A stretch of 64,000 bases of DNA from an uncultured Roseobacter sp. (GCA_947488305.1 CANKZM010000002.1:1-64000); one strand, 5' to 3'; positions 19,407 through 29,670 are shown, counted from the stretch's first letter. The notes: generated from the sequence alone by a model not told the origin. Made by a program: numbers and translations.

Positions 19407-19766
19407 ATGGCAAACAGCAAAAGACAACTGTTCTTGAAGCGCCGTCTGCGCGTTCGGAACAAACTTCGCAAGGTGAATGCAGGGCGCGTGCGTCTTTCAG
19501 TTCACCGTTCGAACAAGAACATCAGCGTACAGCTGATCGACGATGTGGCGGGCAAAACGCTCGCGTCGGCCTCCACGCTGGAAAAAGATCTCGGCGTAGT
19601 AGGCAAGAACAACGTCGAGGCAGCGACCAAAGTGGGTGCGGCAATCGCCGAGCGCGCCAAGAAAGCTGGTGTCGAGGAAGCCTATTTCGATCGGGGTGGT
19701 TTCCTGTTCCACGGCAAAGTGAAAGCCGTCGCTGACGCTGCCCGCGAAGGTGGTTTGAAAATCTAA
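19407..19766 (+). CDS. rplR: 50S ribosomal protein L18
   Basis: 119 residues; [27 protein letters not shown] and [20 protein letters not shown] are typical. Binds 5S rRNA with L5. Followed by a stem-loop and a 112-base gap before rpsE. Confidence 0.98.
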   Translation: MANSKRQLFLKRRLRVRNKLRKVNAGRVRLSVHRSNKNISVQLIDDVAGKTLASASTLEKDLGVVGKNNVEAATKVGAAIAERAKKAGVEEAYFDRGGFLFHGKVKAVADAAREGGLKI

Positions 19767-19773
19767 ACCTGCA

Positions 19774-19791
19774 GGCGGCCTCCGGGCCGCC
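19774..19791 (+). repeat. Stem-loop between rplR and rpsE
   Basis: GGCGGCC (19774-19780), loop TCCG, GGCCGCC (19785-19791), with no T run. Likely an RNA processing or pausing element rather than a full terminator, since rpsE-rpmD should be on the same transcript. Confidence 0.45.
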
Positions 19792-19878
19792 TCGATGATC
19801 CGGGGGCCCATGAAAACGTCATGCGCTCACTTGGATTGAAAAAATCGGGCGCTTGCCCACTCAGAAAAGGAAGTTCTC

Positions 19879-20457
19879 ATGGCAGAACGTGAAAACCGTC
19901 GCGGCAGGGGCCGTGATCGTGATGAAGCACCGGAATTCGCAGACCGTCTGGTCGCGATCAACCGCGTGTCCAAAACAGTTAAGGGTGGTAAGCGCTTTGG
20001 CTTTGCCGCACTCGTCGTTGTAGGCGACCAGAAAGGCCGCGTTGGTTTCGGCAAGGGTAAAGCGAAAGAGGTGCCCGAGGCGATCCGCAAGGCGACCGAG
20101 CAGGCCAAGCGTCAGATGATCCGTGTACAGCTACGCGAAGGCCGTACGCTGCACCATGATATGGAAGGCCGTCACGGCGCTGGCAAAGTAGTTATGCGGA
20201 CAGCGCCTGAAGGTACCGGTATCATCGCCGGTGGTCCGATGCGGGCCGTCTTCGAGATGCTGGGCGTCAAGGACGTTGTGTCCAAGTCCATCGGCTCGCA
20301 GAACCCCTACAACATGATCCGCGCCACCATGGACGGGTTGAAGAAAGAATCGAGTCCCCGTTCGGTCGCGCAGCGTCGCGGCAAGAAAGTGGCTGATATT
20401 CTGCCTAAGCGCGAGGATGCCGTAGACACATCCGCACAAGTGGCTGAGGAGGCGTAA
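19879..20457 (+). CDS. rpsE: 30S ribosomal protein S5
   Basis: 192 residues. The double-stranded RNA-binding-like N-domain ([23 protein letters not shown]) and C-domain ([33 protein letters not shown]) are intact. S5 takes part in decoding accuracy. Extended N-terminus rich in Arg and Glu. AAAAGGAAG precedes the ATG. Confidence 0.98.
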   Translation: MAERENRRGRGRDRDEAPEFADRLVAINRVSKTVKGGKRFGFAALVVVGDQKGRVGFGKGKAKEVPEAIRKATEQAKRQMIRVQLREGRTLHHDMEGRHGAGKVVMRTAPEGTGIIAGGPMRAVFEMLGVKDVVSKSIGSQNPYNMIRATMDGLKKESSPRSVAQRRGKKVADILPKREDAVDTSAQVAEEA

Positions 20458-20459
20458 GC

Positions 20460-20648
20460 ATGGCCAAGACAATCGTCATCAAACAGATCGGCTCCCCGAT
20501 CCGCCGCCCGGCAAAACAGCGCGCAACGCTGATCGGCCTGGGCCTGAACAAAATGCACAAAACCCGCGAGTTGGAAGATACCCCTTCCGTGCGTGGCATG
20601 ATCAACTCCATCCCGCATATGGTGGAGATCGTCGAAGAAAAAGGCTGA
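20460..20648 (+). CDS. rpmD: 50S ribosomal protein L30
   Basis: 62 residues; [27 protein letters not shown] pattern. Starts 2 bases after rpsE. In E. coli rplO follows at once; here a terminator and an unrelated gene intervene. Confidence 0.97.
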   Translation: MAKTIVIKQIGSPIRRPAKQRATLIGLGLNKMHKTRELEDTPSVRGMINSIPHMVEIVEEKG

Positions 20649-20738
20649 ATTCCAGTCCGGCCTCTTGGGGTCGACAAATGCTCCAGCGGTGCGTTTGAGG
20701 AATTCGCGGGCGGAGCGTCCGGCCTCGCTTTGAAATAC

Positions 20739-20776
20739 AAAACGCCTCACAAATTCATGTGGGGCGTTTTTGTTTT
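20739..20776 (+). terminator. Terminator after rpmD
   Basis: AAAACGCC plus CAC on one side, an 8-base loop, then GTGGGGCGTTTTTGTTTT. The A/T-flanked stem and T-rich end mark a strong intrinsic terminator. Confidence 0.85.
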
Positions 20777-20876
20777 CATGCATGCCTTCTTCGTAGTGTT
20801 GTAGGATTATGCGAAATCCTCCAAATGTGCTATAAAAATAGGCATTGTTCAAAAACATAGCAATTGGAGAAGAATC

Positions 20877-21536
20877 ATGATTGTCATTGCATGTGGCAAG
20901 CGACTGGCCATTTTCGTTCTGTTGTTTTTTGTTTCGGTGCCTGTTTCTGCAACCACATTGGATTTTGAGGCGGGCATTTACGACCTGACGGGCCCCGCAC
21001 AAGTCTATTCCGAAGCCGGGTATTCATTCACGACGCCAGAGGGTAACCACTTTGACAGCAACGATTCACCTCTGAACTCTGTTTTCCCCGGTGGATTGCC
21101 GCATTTGGTGTTTCACGAGGCAGCGAACAATCCACTGAACAATGTTGTTACACTGACTTTTGAGGGTGGCTTGTTTGACCTGCTTGGATTCGATCTGGTT
21201 TTCAATCAGGCGGTGAAGAACCGGAACCCGGCTATCAATCCGACAATGACGATTCTGGGTTCGGGGGGGGAGACGATGCAATCCCCGAGCAACGGTTTCA
21301 TTGGCACCGTTCTGACGCCCGGTTTTAGATCAGTGAACTCGGTGACCTTTGATATCAATTTCAACAGTGTTTTTGCTGGAAATGTCATTTTGGACAATGT
21401 TCAGGTTCGTGCAGCTGGTCCAAATCCGCCAAGCGTTCCGCTTCCGATGCCGGCATTGTTGATGCTAAGTAGCTTTGGCGTCTTTGGGGTCTTGCGAACA
21501 CAGCGTAAAACTGCTGCCCGGGCGCGCCGCGACTGA
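20877..21536 (+). CDS. Secreted protein with VPLPA-CTERM-like sorting signal
   Basis: 219 residues. Signal peptide 1-25 (LAIFVLLFFVSVPVSATT). The mature body resembles beta-rich extracellular proteins (FEAGIYDL, VTLTFEGGLFDLLGFDLVF). The C-terminus has VPLPMPALLMLSS, a hydrophobic segment and a basic tail (RTQRKTAARARRD): the tripartite form of VPLPA-CTERM signals (TIGR03370), which are processed by an exosortase and usually mark surface or exopolysaccharide-linked proteins of roseobacters. The motif reads VPLPM rather than VPLPA. GGAGAAG upstream supports the ATG. Confidence 0.7.
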   Translation: MIVIACGKRLAIFVLLFFVSVPVSATTLDFEAGIYDLTGPAQVYSEAGYSFTTPEGNHFDSNDSPLNSVFPGGLPHLVFHEAANNPLNNVVTLTFEGGLFDLLGFDLVFNQAVKNRNPAINPTMTILGSGGETMQSPSNGFIGTVLTPGFRSVNSVTFDINFNSVFAGNVILDNVQVRAAGPNPPSVPLPMPALLMLSSFGVFGVLRTQRKTAARARRD

Positions 21537-21554
21537 CTCAATCGTTCGAAATAG

Positions 21555-21582
21555 TTGTAACTGCGGACAACACTCTTGATAC
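21555..21582 (+). promoter_or_regulatory. Weak candidate promoter for rplO-secY-adk
   Basis: TTGTAA (21555-21560), 16 bases, TGATAC (21577-21582). Location fits a promoter required after the rpmD terminator; sequence match is moderate. Confidence 0.3.
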
Positions 21583-21698
21583 ATCTTTGCCGCGCGACTA
21601 TACGCGCACGGTGATCCGCAAGGGTGACATCGAATCGAAACGCCGCGTTTGCCCACTCCCGTCGCTGGGGGGTACATCCGGCCAAAGGAGAAGCGACA

Positions 21699-22181
21699 AT
21701 GAAACTGAATGAACTGTCTGACAATCCAGGCGCAACCAAGAAACGCAAGCGCGTGGGTCGTGGCCCGGGCTCCGGCACCGGTAAAATGGGTGGCCGTGGT
21801 ATCAAAGGTCAGAAATCCCGCTCAGGTGTGGCGATCAACGGGTACGAGGGTGGCCAGATGCCGCTCTACCAACGTCTGCCAAAGCGTGGCTTCAACAAGC
21901 CGAACCGCAAATCCTATGCGGTCGTGAACCTCGGGTTGATCCAGAAATTCGTGGACGCCGGCAAACTCGACGCCAAAGCTGCCATTACCGAAGATGCGCT
22001 GATCGCGTCCGGTCTCGTGCGCCGCAAAAGAGACGGTATCCGCGTTCTGGCCAAAGGCGAAGTGTCGACCAAGCTGAACATCGAAGTCACTGGGGCGTCG
22101 AAATCCGCTGTCGAAGCGGTCGTAAAAGCGGGTGGGTCGTTGACAGTGGCGGCGCCCGTCGCGGAAACGTCAGAGGCGTAA
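21699..22181 (+). CDS. rplO: 50S ribosomal protein L15
   Basis: 160 residues from ATG 21699, chosen for AAAGGAGAAG upstream and the family start [43 protein letters not shown] (shortened reading: the Gly/Arg-rich N-terminus). Late 50S assembly protein. The upstream in-frame extension is not conserved-looking. Confidence 0.97.
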   Translation: MKLNELSDNPGATKKRKRVGRGPGSGTGKMGGRGIKGQKSRSGVAINGYEGGQMPLYQRLPKRGFNKPNRKSYAVVNLGLIQKFVDAGKLDAKAAITEDALIASGLVRRKRDGIRVLAKGEVSTKLNIEVTGASKSAVEAVVKAGGSLTVAAPVAETSEA

Positions 22182-22201
22182 GCCCAAGATCAGGCTTGTG
22201 G

Positions 22202-22217
22202 GCGGCGCTGACGCCGC
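22202..22217 (+). repeat. Small stem-loop between rplO and secY
   Basis: GCGGCG, loop CTGA, CGCCGC; no T run. May slow transcription or mark mRNA processing. Confidence 0.3.
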
Positions 22218-22301
22218 TTACATAGTCTTTCAAGTTTTCCATGACGCCGCCCCGCCGGAAAACGGCACGGGCGGCGCATCTGTTACGAAAGAGAGCCCTT
22301 C

Positions 22302-23666
22302 ATGGTTTCTGCCGTCGAAAGCATGGCCGCCAACACAAGCTGGTCCGCACTGGGCAAGGCGACCGACTTGCGCAATCGCATCCTGTTCACCCTTGGTCTG
22401 CTGATCGTTTATCGGCTGGGCACGTTTATCCCGGTTCCGGGCATCGACGGTGTGGCCTTGCGGGAGTTCATGGAGCAGGCCGGACAAGGCATCGGCGGTA
22501 TGGTGTCCATGTTCACTGGCGGCGCTTTGGGGCGGATGGGCATTTTCGCCCTGGGCATCATGCCGTACATCTCAGCCTCGATTATCGTGCAGCTTTTGAC
22601 GGCCATGGTGCCAAAGCTTGAGCAGCTCAAGAAAGAGGGCGAGCAGGGACGCAAAAAAATCAACCAGTACACGCGTTATGGCACTGTGCTCCTGGCCACG
22701 TTGCAGGCCTATGGTCTTGCTGTGAGCCTAGAAGCTGGTGAAATTGTCACGGATCCCGGCCTGTTTTTCCGCGCATCCTGCGTGATTACGCTGGTGGGCG
22801 GCACCATGTTCCTGATGTGGCTGGGTGAACAGATCACCGCGCGCGGCATTGGTAACGGTATTTCGCTCATCATCTTTGTGGGCATCATTGCCGAAGTGCC
22901 AGCCGCCATGGCGCAATTCTTTGCCTCTGGCCGCTCTGGTGCGATCAGCCCTGCCGTGATCATCGGCGTGATTGTAATGGTGATTGCGACCATCATGTTT
23001 GTGGTCTTCATGGAGCGGGCGCTGCGAAAGATACACATACAGTATCCGCGCCGTCAGGTCGGCATGAAAGTCTATGACGGTGGGTCAAGCCACTTGCCGG
23101 TCAAGGTCAACCCAGCAGGTGTTATCCCTGCAATCTTCGCATCGTCATTGCTGCTTTTGCCGGTTACGATCAGCACGTTTTCCGGCAATTCGACGAACCC
23201 GATCATGTCATGGCTGTTGGCAAACTTCGGCCCCGGACAGCCTCTGTATCTGGCGTTCTTTACGACGATGATCGTGTTCTTCACGTATTTCTACACTTTC
23301 AATGTCAGCTTCAAGCCGGACGATGTGGCTGACAATCTGAAAAACCAGAATGGCTTCATCCCCGGTATTCGCCCGGGAAAGAAAACCGCTGAGTATCTGG
23401 AATACGTTGTGAACCGCGTGCTGGTGCTGGGGTCTGCCTACCTTGCCGCGGTTTGTCTGCTGCCCGAAATTCTGCGTGGTGAATTTGCCATCCCATTCTA
23501 CTTTGGTGGTACGTCGGTGCTGATTGTCGTCTCTGTGACCATGGACACGATCCAGCAAGTGCAAAGCCATCTTCTGGCGCACCAATACGAAGGTCTGCTT
23601 GAAAAATCCCAGCTTCGGGGCAAAAGTGGCAAAACCCGGAAAAAGCGGAGCCCAGTGCGTCGATGA
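22302..23666 (+). CDS. secY: Protein translocase subunit SecY
   Basis: 454 residues with about ten transmembrane segments. [24 protein letters not shown] near residues 85-108 and [18 protein letters not shown] near residue 270 are SecY signatures. SecY is the membrane channel for Sec-dependent export and insertion. Overlaps adk by 4 bases. GAAAGAGAG upstream. Confidence 0.97.
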   Translation: MVSAVESMAANTSWSALGKATDLRNRILFTLGLLIVYRLGTFIPVPGIDGVALREFMEQAGQGIGGMVSMFTGGALGRMGIFALGIMPYISASIIVQLLTAMVPKLEQLKKEGEQGRKKINQYTRYGTVLLATLQAYGLAVSLEAGEIVTDPGLFFRASCVITLVGGTMFLMWLGEQITARGIGNGISLIIFVGIIAEVPAAMAQFFASGRSGAISPAVIIGVIVMVIATIMFVVFMERALRKIHIQYPRRQVGMKVYDGGSSHLPVKVNPAGVIPAIFASSLLLLPVTISTFSGNSTNPIMSWLLANFGPGQPLYLAFFTTMIVFFTYFYTFNVSFKPDDVADNLKNQNGFIPGIRPGKKTAEYLEYVVNRVLVLGSAYLAAVCLLPEILRGEFAIPFYFGGTSVLIVVSVTMDTIQQVQSHLLAHQYEGLLEKSQLRGKSGKTRKKRSPVRR

Positions 23667-24310
23667 ACATTATTCTTTTGGGCCCGCCCGGTGCGGGTAA
23701 GGGAACGCAGGCGCGCATGCTTGTTGAAGAGCGCGGCATGGTTCAGCTCAGCACGGGTGACATGTTGCGCGAGGCGAAAGACAGCGGCACTGAGATGGGT
23801 AAGATCGTTGCTGACGTCATGGCCCGCGGCGCCTTGGTCACGGACGAGATCGTCATCGGGCTGATCAAGGAAAAGCTGGAAACCGTAAAAGCCAATGGTT
23901 TCATCTTTGATGGCTTTCCCCGGACCTTGGCGCAGGCGGATGCTCTGGGCGATTTGCTTGCGACAATGAATGAGACGCTGGACGCGGTCATCGAGATGCG
24001 GGTGGATGATGAGGCATTGGTTGCCCGGATTGTTGCCCGATCAACATGTGCGGGCTGTGGCGAGGTCTATAACGACAATACCAAGCCCATTCCGGCGGAT
24101 GGTGTCTGCACCAATTGCGGGCAGTCCAAGGAATTCAAAAGACGTGCGGATGACAATGAGGAAAGCCTCAAAACCCGCTTGATGGAATATTACAAGCAAA
24201 CGTCACCGCTAATCGGCTATTACTACGCCAAGGACAGCCTAAGCCGTGTAGACGGTTTGGGTGACATCGAGGCTGTGCAAGCTGAAATCAAAGTTGCGCT
24301 CGACGCCTGA
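23663..24310 (+). CDS. adk: Adenylate kinase, zinc-type LID
   Basis: 215 residues. P-loop GPPGAGKGT at 7-15; DGFPRT near 83. The LID carries four Cys (129, 132, 149, 152; CAGCG and CTNCG), the zinc-binding form found in Gram-positive and some alphaproteobacterial enzymes. Catalyses ATP + AMP to 2 ADP. Translationally coupled to secY (ATGA), a common arrangement. Confidence 0.96.
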   Translation: MNIILLGPPGAGKGTQARMLVEERGMVQLSTGDMLREAKDSGTEMGKIVADVMARGALVTDEIVIGLIKEKLETVKANGFIFDGFPRTLAQADALGDLLATMNETLDAVIEMRVDDEALVARIVARSTCAGCGEVYNDNTKPIPADGVCTNCGQSKEFKRRADDNEESLKTRLMEYYKQTSPLIGYYYAKDSLSRVDGLGDIEAVQAEIKVALDA

Positions 24311-24353
24311 CCCGTTGGAATTTTCAAAACCAAATGCGGCTAAAGAATTCGCG

Positions 24354-25298
24354 TTAAGGGATCAGGTTTGAACCCGGCGATGGGCCGCAGTTTGTTTTGA
24401 CTTGTGGTTCCTTTTGCTTGGGTGTCAGCTCAAGCACGACGGCTGGAATGACCGGCGCGTAATCGCCCAGTTCGCCACCGTTCCAAGCAGCCGCAATACG
24501 ATGTTTTTCATCGGGCGCCATGTCGGCCATCTCCAGCATGAGCTTCATGATCAGCGTTTCGCGCACATCGCCAAAGCCACGTGCTACTAGATGGAATGAA
24601 CCGGGGCCCCCGATCACGCAATCCATGTAGAACCGTGCGACACTTTCAATCCCATTTGCCTGATTGGAAGGGGGGGTATTGGCGACCTCGATCGGCAGAC
24701 CATTGACGGTCAGACCCAGCGAAAGCACATGCTCCCGCGCGGCAAGGATGGCGAGCCCATCGTTCAGAACGCCATCTCCGGATATGTCGATGATATAGTC
24801 GCGGGCGGGCACTTCAAGTTCGGCCATGGCTGTTTCAGCTGCCAAAAGCGCATCGCCAACCGCTGTGGGCTGTACGAACATGGGATCATTTGGCGCATCC
24901 TCGATCGCCAGGATTTCGGCGGCGAATTGAGCCATCTCTGCAGGTGACGACATCACCCGCATGGGCAACAGAACACGCTGATACCGTTTGCCGCTCCATT
25001 CCATATAGGCGATGGCGACACGGCCTGTGCGTCCTCCAAGCGCCATCTGCGCTACCCGCGGGTCTCGCAACGCTTCTGCATAGGCTTCGCGCTGGAAGTG
25101 CCGTTCGCTAGTTTCGATTGAAGAGGAGACATCTACGGCTAGCACCAACGCAATATCGACGCGGCCTGGATGTGTCGTGTCATTGGAGGCGTATCTGGGT
25201 GTAATGCCTGTTTCGGCAACGGACGTGACGGCGAAAAACGTCAGCGATACCAACAGCGGGATGAATCCCCGCCAACTTGCTATTCCATGGTTCGTCAT
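24354..25298 (-). CDS. DUF1194 secreted von Willebrand A-type protein
   Basis: 314 residues from ATG 25298, chosen for AAAGGAG upstream and the signal peptide that follows (SWRGFIPLLVSLTFFAVTSVAE). A longer reading from 25478 is unlikely. The vWA-type domain has the MIDAS sequence DVSSS (DIALVLAVDVSSSI) and DISGDGVLNDG. DUF1194 proteins are common in Rhodobacteraceae; function is not known. It lies opposite to transcription of the ribosomal genes between adk and rpsM. Confidence 0.82.
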   Translation of the reverse strand: MTNHGIASWRGFIPLLVSLTFFAVTSVAETGITPRYASNDTTHPGRVDIALVLAVDVSSSIETSERHFQREAYAEALRDPRVAQMALGGRTGRVAIAYMEWSGKRYQRVLLPMRVMSSPAEMAQFAAEILAIEDAPNDPMFVQPTAVGDALLAAETAMAELEVPARDYIIDISGDGVLNDGLAILAAREHVLSLGLTVNGLPIEVANTPPSNQANGIESVARFYMDCVIGGPGSFHLVARGFGDVRETLIMKLMLEMADMAPDEKHRIAAAWNGGELGDYAPVIPAVVLELTPKQKEPQVKTNCGPSPGSNLIP

Positions 25299-25711
25299 CT
25301 GCCGGCTCCTTTCTAGCACGGCCGCTCCCACGCGAATGATGGGTAGGAGTCTTAACGAAATTTTGTTAATAACTGCTTTTCGAAACGCCCCTTTGGGTTT
25401 CTTCGTTTCAATGGTTGGAAACATCGTCGCCTTTGAAAGGAAAAGCGTGTCTGCCGGGTGGATTTGCCCACCTTGCAAAAGCCTTGAGCCATATGGGTTG
25501 ACGACCGTTGCAAAAGCCCATAACCAGCGACATCTCGACAGAGAATCAATTTGTCCGAAAGGTAGCTCCTTATGGACAAGATCACCTGATGAACGTATGC
25601 CCGTCGCCTTTGAAAGCTTCGGGATTTCTTATGCAAGACGCGGCCACCGGCCGTGATGTTGTGAAAAAAGGGTCTGGGGTTACGGATCCGCAACGAAAAG
25701 GAAATGCAAAC
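25299..25711. other. Spacer between the DUF1194 gene and rpsM
   Basis: No convincing gene. It must hold divergent promoters for the DUF1194 gene and for rpsM-rplQ. A 14-base direct repeat GTCGCCTTTGAAAG occurs at 25426-25439 and 25603-25616; its role is unknown. Confidence 0.45.
25498..25526 (+). promoter_or_regulatory. Candidate promoter for rpsM-rpsK-rpoA-rplQ
   Basis: TTGACG (25498-25503), 17 bases, TAACCA (25521-25526). It would give a leader of about 180 bases. A separate promoter is needed because the DUF1194 gene on the other strand separates this block from adk. Confidence 0.4.
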
Positions 25712-26080
25712 GTGGCACGTATTGCCGGCGTAAACATCCCGACTGCAAAACGGGTTCCAATCGCCCTCACTTATATCACCGGTATCGGCAACGCATCCGC
25801 AAAGGCGATTTGCGAAGCGGTAGGTATCGACCAATCCCGTCGCGTCAACGAATTGTCTGACGCGGAAGTTCTCGCCGTACGTGAGCACATCGACGCCAAC
25901 TACTCCGTCGAAGGTGACCTGCGCCGCGAAGTTCAGATGAACGTAAAACGTCTGATGGATCTTGGCTGTTACCGTGGCCTGCGCCATCGTCGGAACCTGC
26001 CGGTTCGCGGTCAGCGCACCCACACCAACGCACGCACGCGCAAAGGTCCTGCAAAGGCCATTGCCGGCAAGAAGAAGTAA
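25712..26080 (+). CDS. rpsM: 30S ribosomal protein S13
   Basis: 122 residues from GTG 25712 ([25 protein letters not shown]); AAGGA lies about 10 bases upstream. The upstream in-frame region is not S13-like. [19 protein letters not shown] near the end is the signature. Contacts tRNA and L5 across the subunit interface. Confidence 0.97.
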   Translation: MARIAGVNIPTAKRVPIALTYITGIGNASAKAICEAVGIDQSRRVNELSDAEVLAVREHIDANYSVEGDLRREVQMNVKRLMDLGCYRGLRHRRNLPVRGQRTHTNARTRKGPAKAIAGKKK

Positions 26081-26094
26081 GGGAGGTCTGACCA

Positions 26095-26484
26095 ATGGCA
26101 CGTGAAAAGACACGCACGAAGAAGAAGGTCTCCAAGAACATCGCAGCAGGCGTTGCGCATGTGAATTCTTCTTTCAACAACACCAAAATCCTGATCTCTG
26201 ATGTGCAGGGCAATGCGATCGCATGGTCCTCAGCCGGCACAATGGGCTTTAAAGGATCGCGGAAATCCACACCTTACGCAGCCCAAATGGCAGCAGAGGA
26301 CGCAGGCCGCAAAGCTCAGGACCACGGCGTGAAAACGCTGGAAGTCGAAGTGCAGGGTCCGGGTTCCGGTCGTGAAAGCGCCCTACGCGCTTTGGCCGCA
26401 GCTGGGTTCAACATCACCTCAATCCGCGATGTGACGCCCATGGCGCACAACGGCTGCCGCCCGCCAAAGCGCCGCCGCGTATAA
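26095..26484 (+). CDS. rpsK: 30S ribosomal protein S11
   Basis: 129 residues, typical [20 protein letters not shown] and [12 protein letters not shown] ending. Platform protein near the mRNA exit. GGGAGG upstream. Confidence 0.98.
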   Translation: MAREKTRTKKKVSKNIAAGVAHVNSSFNNTKILISDVQGNAIAWSSAGTMGFKGSRKSTPYAAQMAAEDAGRKAQDHGVKTLEVEVQGPGSGRESALRALAAAGFNITSIRDVTPMAHNGCRPPKRRRV

Positions 26485-26596
26485 GAGTTGTTTACCTATC
26501 GGGGTCGCGTGATTTGCGCGGCCCCAATCCGCTTTTTTGAAACCTCGAGCGTCTGCGCCTTTTGGACATGGGGTGCTGACAAGAATGGAGGGACGC

Positions 26597-27613
26597 ATGA
26601 TCCATAAAAATTGGGCTGAATTGATCAAGCCTCAACAACTCGACGTAAAACCCGGAAACGATCCGGCGCGCCAGGCCACTGTGATGGCAGAACCGCTTGA
26701 GCGTGGTTTTGGACTTACGATGGGCAACGCGTTGCGTCGTGTGTTGATGAGCTCGCTGCAGGGTGCGGCGATCACATCCGTGCAGATCGACAACGTCTTG
26801 CACGAGTTTTCCAGTGTTGCCGGCGTCCGCGAAGACGTCACCGACATTATCCTGAACCTCAAGGGCGTTTCGATCCGCATGGAAGTTGAGGGCCCCAAGC
26901 GCCTGTCAATCTCCGCAAAGGGTCCGGGTGTTGTCACTGCTGGTGATATTTCTGAATCGGCCGGGATCGAAATCCTGAACCGGGACCATGTAATCTGCCA
27001 CCTCGATGATGGTGCGGATGTCTACATGGAGCTGACGGTCAATCAGGGCAAAGGCTATGTTTCCGCCGAAAAGAACAAGCCGGAAGACGCGCCCATTGGT
27101 CTTATTCCGATCGACGCGATCTATTCGCCGGTCAAGAAAGTCAGCTATGACGTGCAACCCACCCGTGAAGGCCAGGTGCTGGATTATGACAAGCTGACCA
27201 TGAAAGTGGAAACAGACGGGTCGATCACGCCGGATGACGCGGTGGCTTTCGCTGCGCGCATCCTGCAGGACCAGCTGGGTATCTTCGTCAACTTTGAAGA
27301 GCCCGAGTCTGCATCCCGCGCCGACGAAGACGACGGTCTGGAATTCAACCCGCTGCTTCTGAAGAAGGTGGACGAGCTGGAACTTTCCGTACGGTCTGCG
27401 AACTGCCTGAAGAACGACAACATTGTCTACATTGGTGATCTGATCCAGAAGACCGAAGCAGAAATGTTGCGGACGCCAAACTTTGGTCGGAAGTCGTTGA
27501 ACGAGATCAAGGAAGTACTGTCCGGTATGGGGCTGCACCTTGGCATGGACGTCGAAGACTGGCCACCAGACAACATCGAGGATCTGGCCAAGAAATTCGA
27601 AGACTCCTTCTAA
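26597..27613 (+). CDS. rpoA: RNA polymerase alpha subunit
   Basis: 338 residues from ATG 26597 ([17 protein letters not shown]), with GGAGGG upstream. N-domain [22 protein letters not shown] (dimerisation) and C-domain [19 protein letters not shown]...[13 protein letters not shown] (UP-element and activator contacts). In the alpha block between rpsK and rplQ as usual. Confidence 0.98.
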   Translation: MIHKNWAELIKPQQLDVKPGNDPARQATVMAEPLERGFGLTMGNALRRVLMSSLQGAAITSVQIDNVLHEFSSVAGVREDVTDIILNLKGVSIRMEVEGPKRLSISAKGPGVVTAGDISESAGIEILNRDHVICHLDDGADVYMELTVNQGKGYVSAEKNKPEDAPIGLIPIDAIYSPVKKVSYDVQPTREGQVLDYDKLTMKVETDGSITPDDAVAFAARILQDQLGIFVNFEEPESASRADEDDGLEFNPLLLKKVDELELSVRSANCLKNDNIVYIGDLIQKTEAEMLRTPNFGRKSLNEIKEVLSGMGLHLGMDVEDWPPDNIEDLAKKFEDSF

Positions 27614-27741
27614 AGGGGTCTTCTGAAATGCCCGCATAGGCGGGGAAAACCTGGGCTCTATGCCCCAAGGAGAGCCGGTGACACGCATCGCCGGCCAGAC
27701 AAAGCAAAAACGTCCGTAGAGGACACATTAGGAGATAGAAA

Positions 27742-28161
27742 ATGCGTCACGCACGTGGATACCGCCGCCTGAACCGTACACATGAGCACCGTAAGGCGCT
27801 CTGGGCAAACATGGCAGGCTCGCTCATCGAACATGAGCAAATCAAGACAACACTTCCGAAGGCCAAAGAACTGCGCCCGATCATCGAAAAGATGATCACT
27901 TTGGCAAAACGCGGTGACCTGCACGCACGCCGTCAGGCCGCTTCCAAGCTGAAGCAGGACCAATATGTTGCCAAGCTTTTTGATGTGCTTGGCCCACGTT
28001 ACAAGGATCGTCAGGGCGGATACGTCCGCATTCTGAAAGCCGGTTTCCGGTATGGTGACATGGCGCCGATGGCGATCATCGAATTCGTGGATCGTGACCG
28101 CGACGCCAAGGGTGCGTCCGACAAGGCACGGATCGATGCTGAGGAAGCCGCGGCAGAATAA
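27742..28161 (+). CDS. rplQ: 50S ribosomal protein L17
   Basis: 139 residues; [20 protein letters not shown] and [13 protein letters not shown] are typical; a short acidic/Ala C-terminal tail follows. Last ribosomal gene. AGGAGATAG upstream. Confidence 0.98.
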   Translation: MRHARGYRRLNRTHEHRKALWANMAGSLIEHEQIKTTLPKAKELRPIIEKMITLAKRGDLHARRQAASKLKQDQYVAKLFDVLGPRYKDRQGGYVRILKAGFRYGDMAPMAIIEFVDRDRDAKGASDKARIDAEEAAAE

Positions 28162-28186
28162 TCGCTTGTCCCTCCGACAGGCTTGG

Positions 28187-28217
28187 GCCCTCGTCTGACA
28201 GGACGGGGGCTTTTTTT
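28187..28217 (+). terminator. Terminator after rplQ
   Basis: GCCCTCGTC (28187-28195), 6-base loop, GACGGGGGC (28202-28210, one G-T pair) and seven Ts. Ends the ribosomal superoperon. Confidence 0.9.
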
Positions 28218-28290
28218 GTGCCTGTCTAAAAGTTATTCAGAGCAGCATACCTTACCGATACCGTGAGAATCGTGAAAGCGGGAGCGCGAG

Positions 28291-29667
28291 ATGAGATATC
28301 TTCTGAGTGTCCTCTTGCTGGCGATAGCTTTGCCAGCAGCTGCACAACAGGTGCCCCAGTCGGCGGCACAAATACAATTGAGCTTTGCGCCGCTGGTGCG
28401 TGAGGCTGCGCCGGCAGTCGTAAACATCTATGCGAAAGTAATCCGCCGAGGCAGGAGCAGCCCGTTTCAGGATGATCCGTTTTTCGGGCGTTTTTTCGAT
28501 GGTTTCGGTGCCGACAGGCCCAGAGTTCAGAATTCTCTGGGGTCAGGGGTCATCCTGTCGGAAGATGGTATTGTGGTTTCCAATCAACATGTTGTGGGAA
28601 ACGCCACGGATATCCGTGGCGTGTTGGCCGATCGACGGGAGTTCGGTGCCGAAGTTCTGTTGGCTGATGCCGAGAGCGATCTGGCGATTTTGAAACTCAA
28701 AGGAGCGGAGGAGTTGCCTTATCTTAATCTACGATCCTCTGATGGGCTGGAAGTCGGGGAACTCGTGCTGGCGATTGGCAACCCGTTTGGCGTGGGCCAA
28801 ACCGTCAGCAGCGGCATCGTATCGGGTTTGGCCCGGTCCGGTGCGGCAGCCGGCGCGGGGCGCGGGTATTTCATTCAGACCGATGCCCCCATCAACCCCG
28901 GCAATTCTGGCGGTGCGTTGATCGACATGGCGGGGCGTCTGATCGGGATCAACACGTCCATCCTGACGCGATCAGGGGGATCCAACGGGATTGGATTTGC
29001 GATCCCTGCCGACTTGGTGGCTGCGTTTATGGCGCAAGCACAGGAAGGCCGCAGGTCGTTCGCGCGGCCTTGGGCCGGTATTGCGGGGCAAGCGCTGGAC
29101 GCCGAAATTGCAGAAGCCTTCGGACTGGATCGCCCAGGCGGCGTTGTGGTTTCGCAACTTCACGATCTGAGCCCGTTTGCCCGCGCAGGGCTTCGGCCCG
29201 GAGACGTGATCGTGGCCTTTGACGGGCACCCGATAAACTCCCCCCCGGAAATGATGTACCGGATGAGCGTGGTGGGGCTCGATCAAATGGCGTCGGTTCG
29301 GTATTTGCGCCAACGTCGCCCTTTTGAAACTACGGTAACAATGAGCATTGCGCCGGATGTCCCGCCCAGGGACGACCGAATCCTGGCGCGACGGCAAGTC
29401 TTGCAGGGTATGGTCGTTGCGCGGGTAAATCCGGCCGTCATTGCCGAATTCGATTTGCCGCTGGACGCCTCCGGTGTAGTTATTGTCGACCCGGATCGGT
29501 TGGGGCGTCGCGTCGGGTTGCAGCGCGGTGACGTCATTGAGACCATAAACGATCGGCAAATGGCGCACCCGGATGATGTGGCCCGCATTTTTTCAGAGAC
29601 GGCCCGCCGTTATGTCGTCACCGTCCTGCGAGGGGATCGCCGTATCGTGGTCCAGTTCAGAGTGTAA
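28291..29667 (+). CDS. Periplasmic Do/DegP-type serine protease
   Basis: 458 residues. Signal peptide 1-19 (YLLSVLLLAIALPAAAQQ). Trypsin-like domain with His100 (SNQHVV), Asp130 (ESDLAIL) and Ser206 (GNSGGAL), then two PDZ-like domains (about 255-345 and 370-455). HtrA family proteins degrade or refold damaged envelope proteins. Followed 3 bases later by rarA, a conserved neighbour in Rhodobacteraceae. Exact paralogue (DegP, DegQ, DegS) not assigned. Confidence 0.92.
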   Translation: MRYLLSVLLLAIALPAAAQQVPQSAAQIQLSFAPLVREAAPAVVNIYAKVIRRGRSSPFQDDPFFGRFFDGFGADRPRVQNSLGSGVILSEDGIVVSNQHVVGNATDIRGVLADRREFGAEVLLADAESDLAILKLKGAEELPYLNLRSSDGLEVGELVLAIGNPFGVGQTVSSGIVSGLARSGAAAGAGRGYFIQTDAPINPGNSGGALIDMAGRLIGINTSILTRSGGSNGIGFAIPADLVAAFMAQAQEGRRSFARPWAGIAGQALDAEIAEAFGLDRPGGVVVSQLHDLSPFARAGLRPGDVIVAFDGHPINSPPEMMYRMSVVGLDQMASVRYLRQRRPFETTVTMSIAPDVPPRDDRILARRQVLQGMVVARVNPAVIAEFDLPLDASGVVIVDPDRLGRRVGLQRGDVIETINDRQMAHPDDVARIFSETARRYVVTVLRGDRRIVVQFRV

Positions 29668-29670
29668 CCT

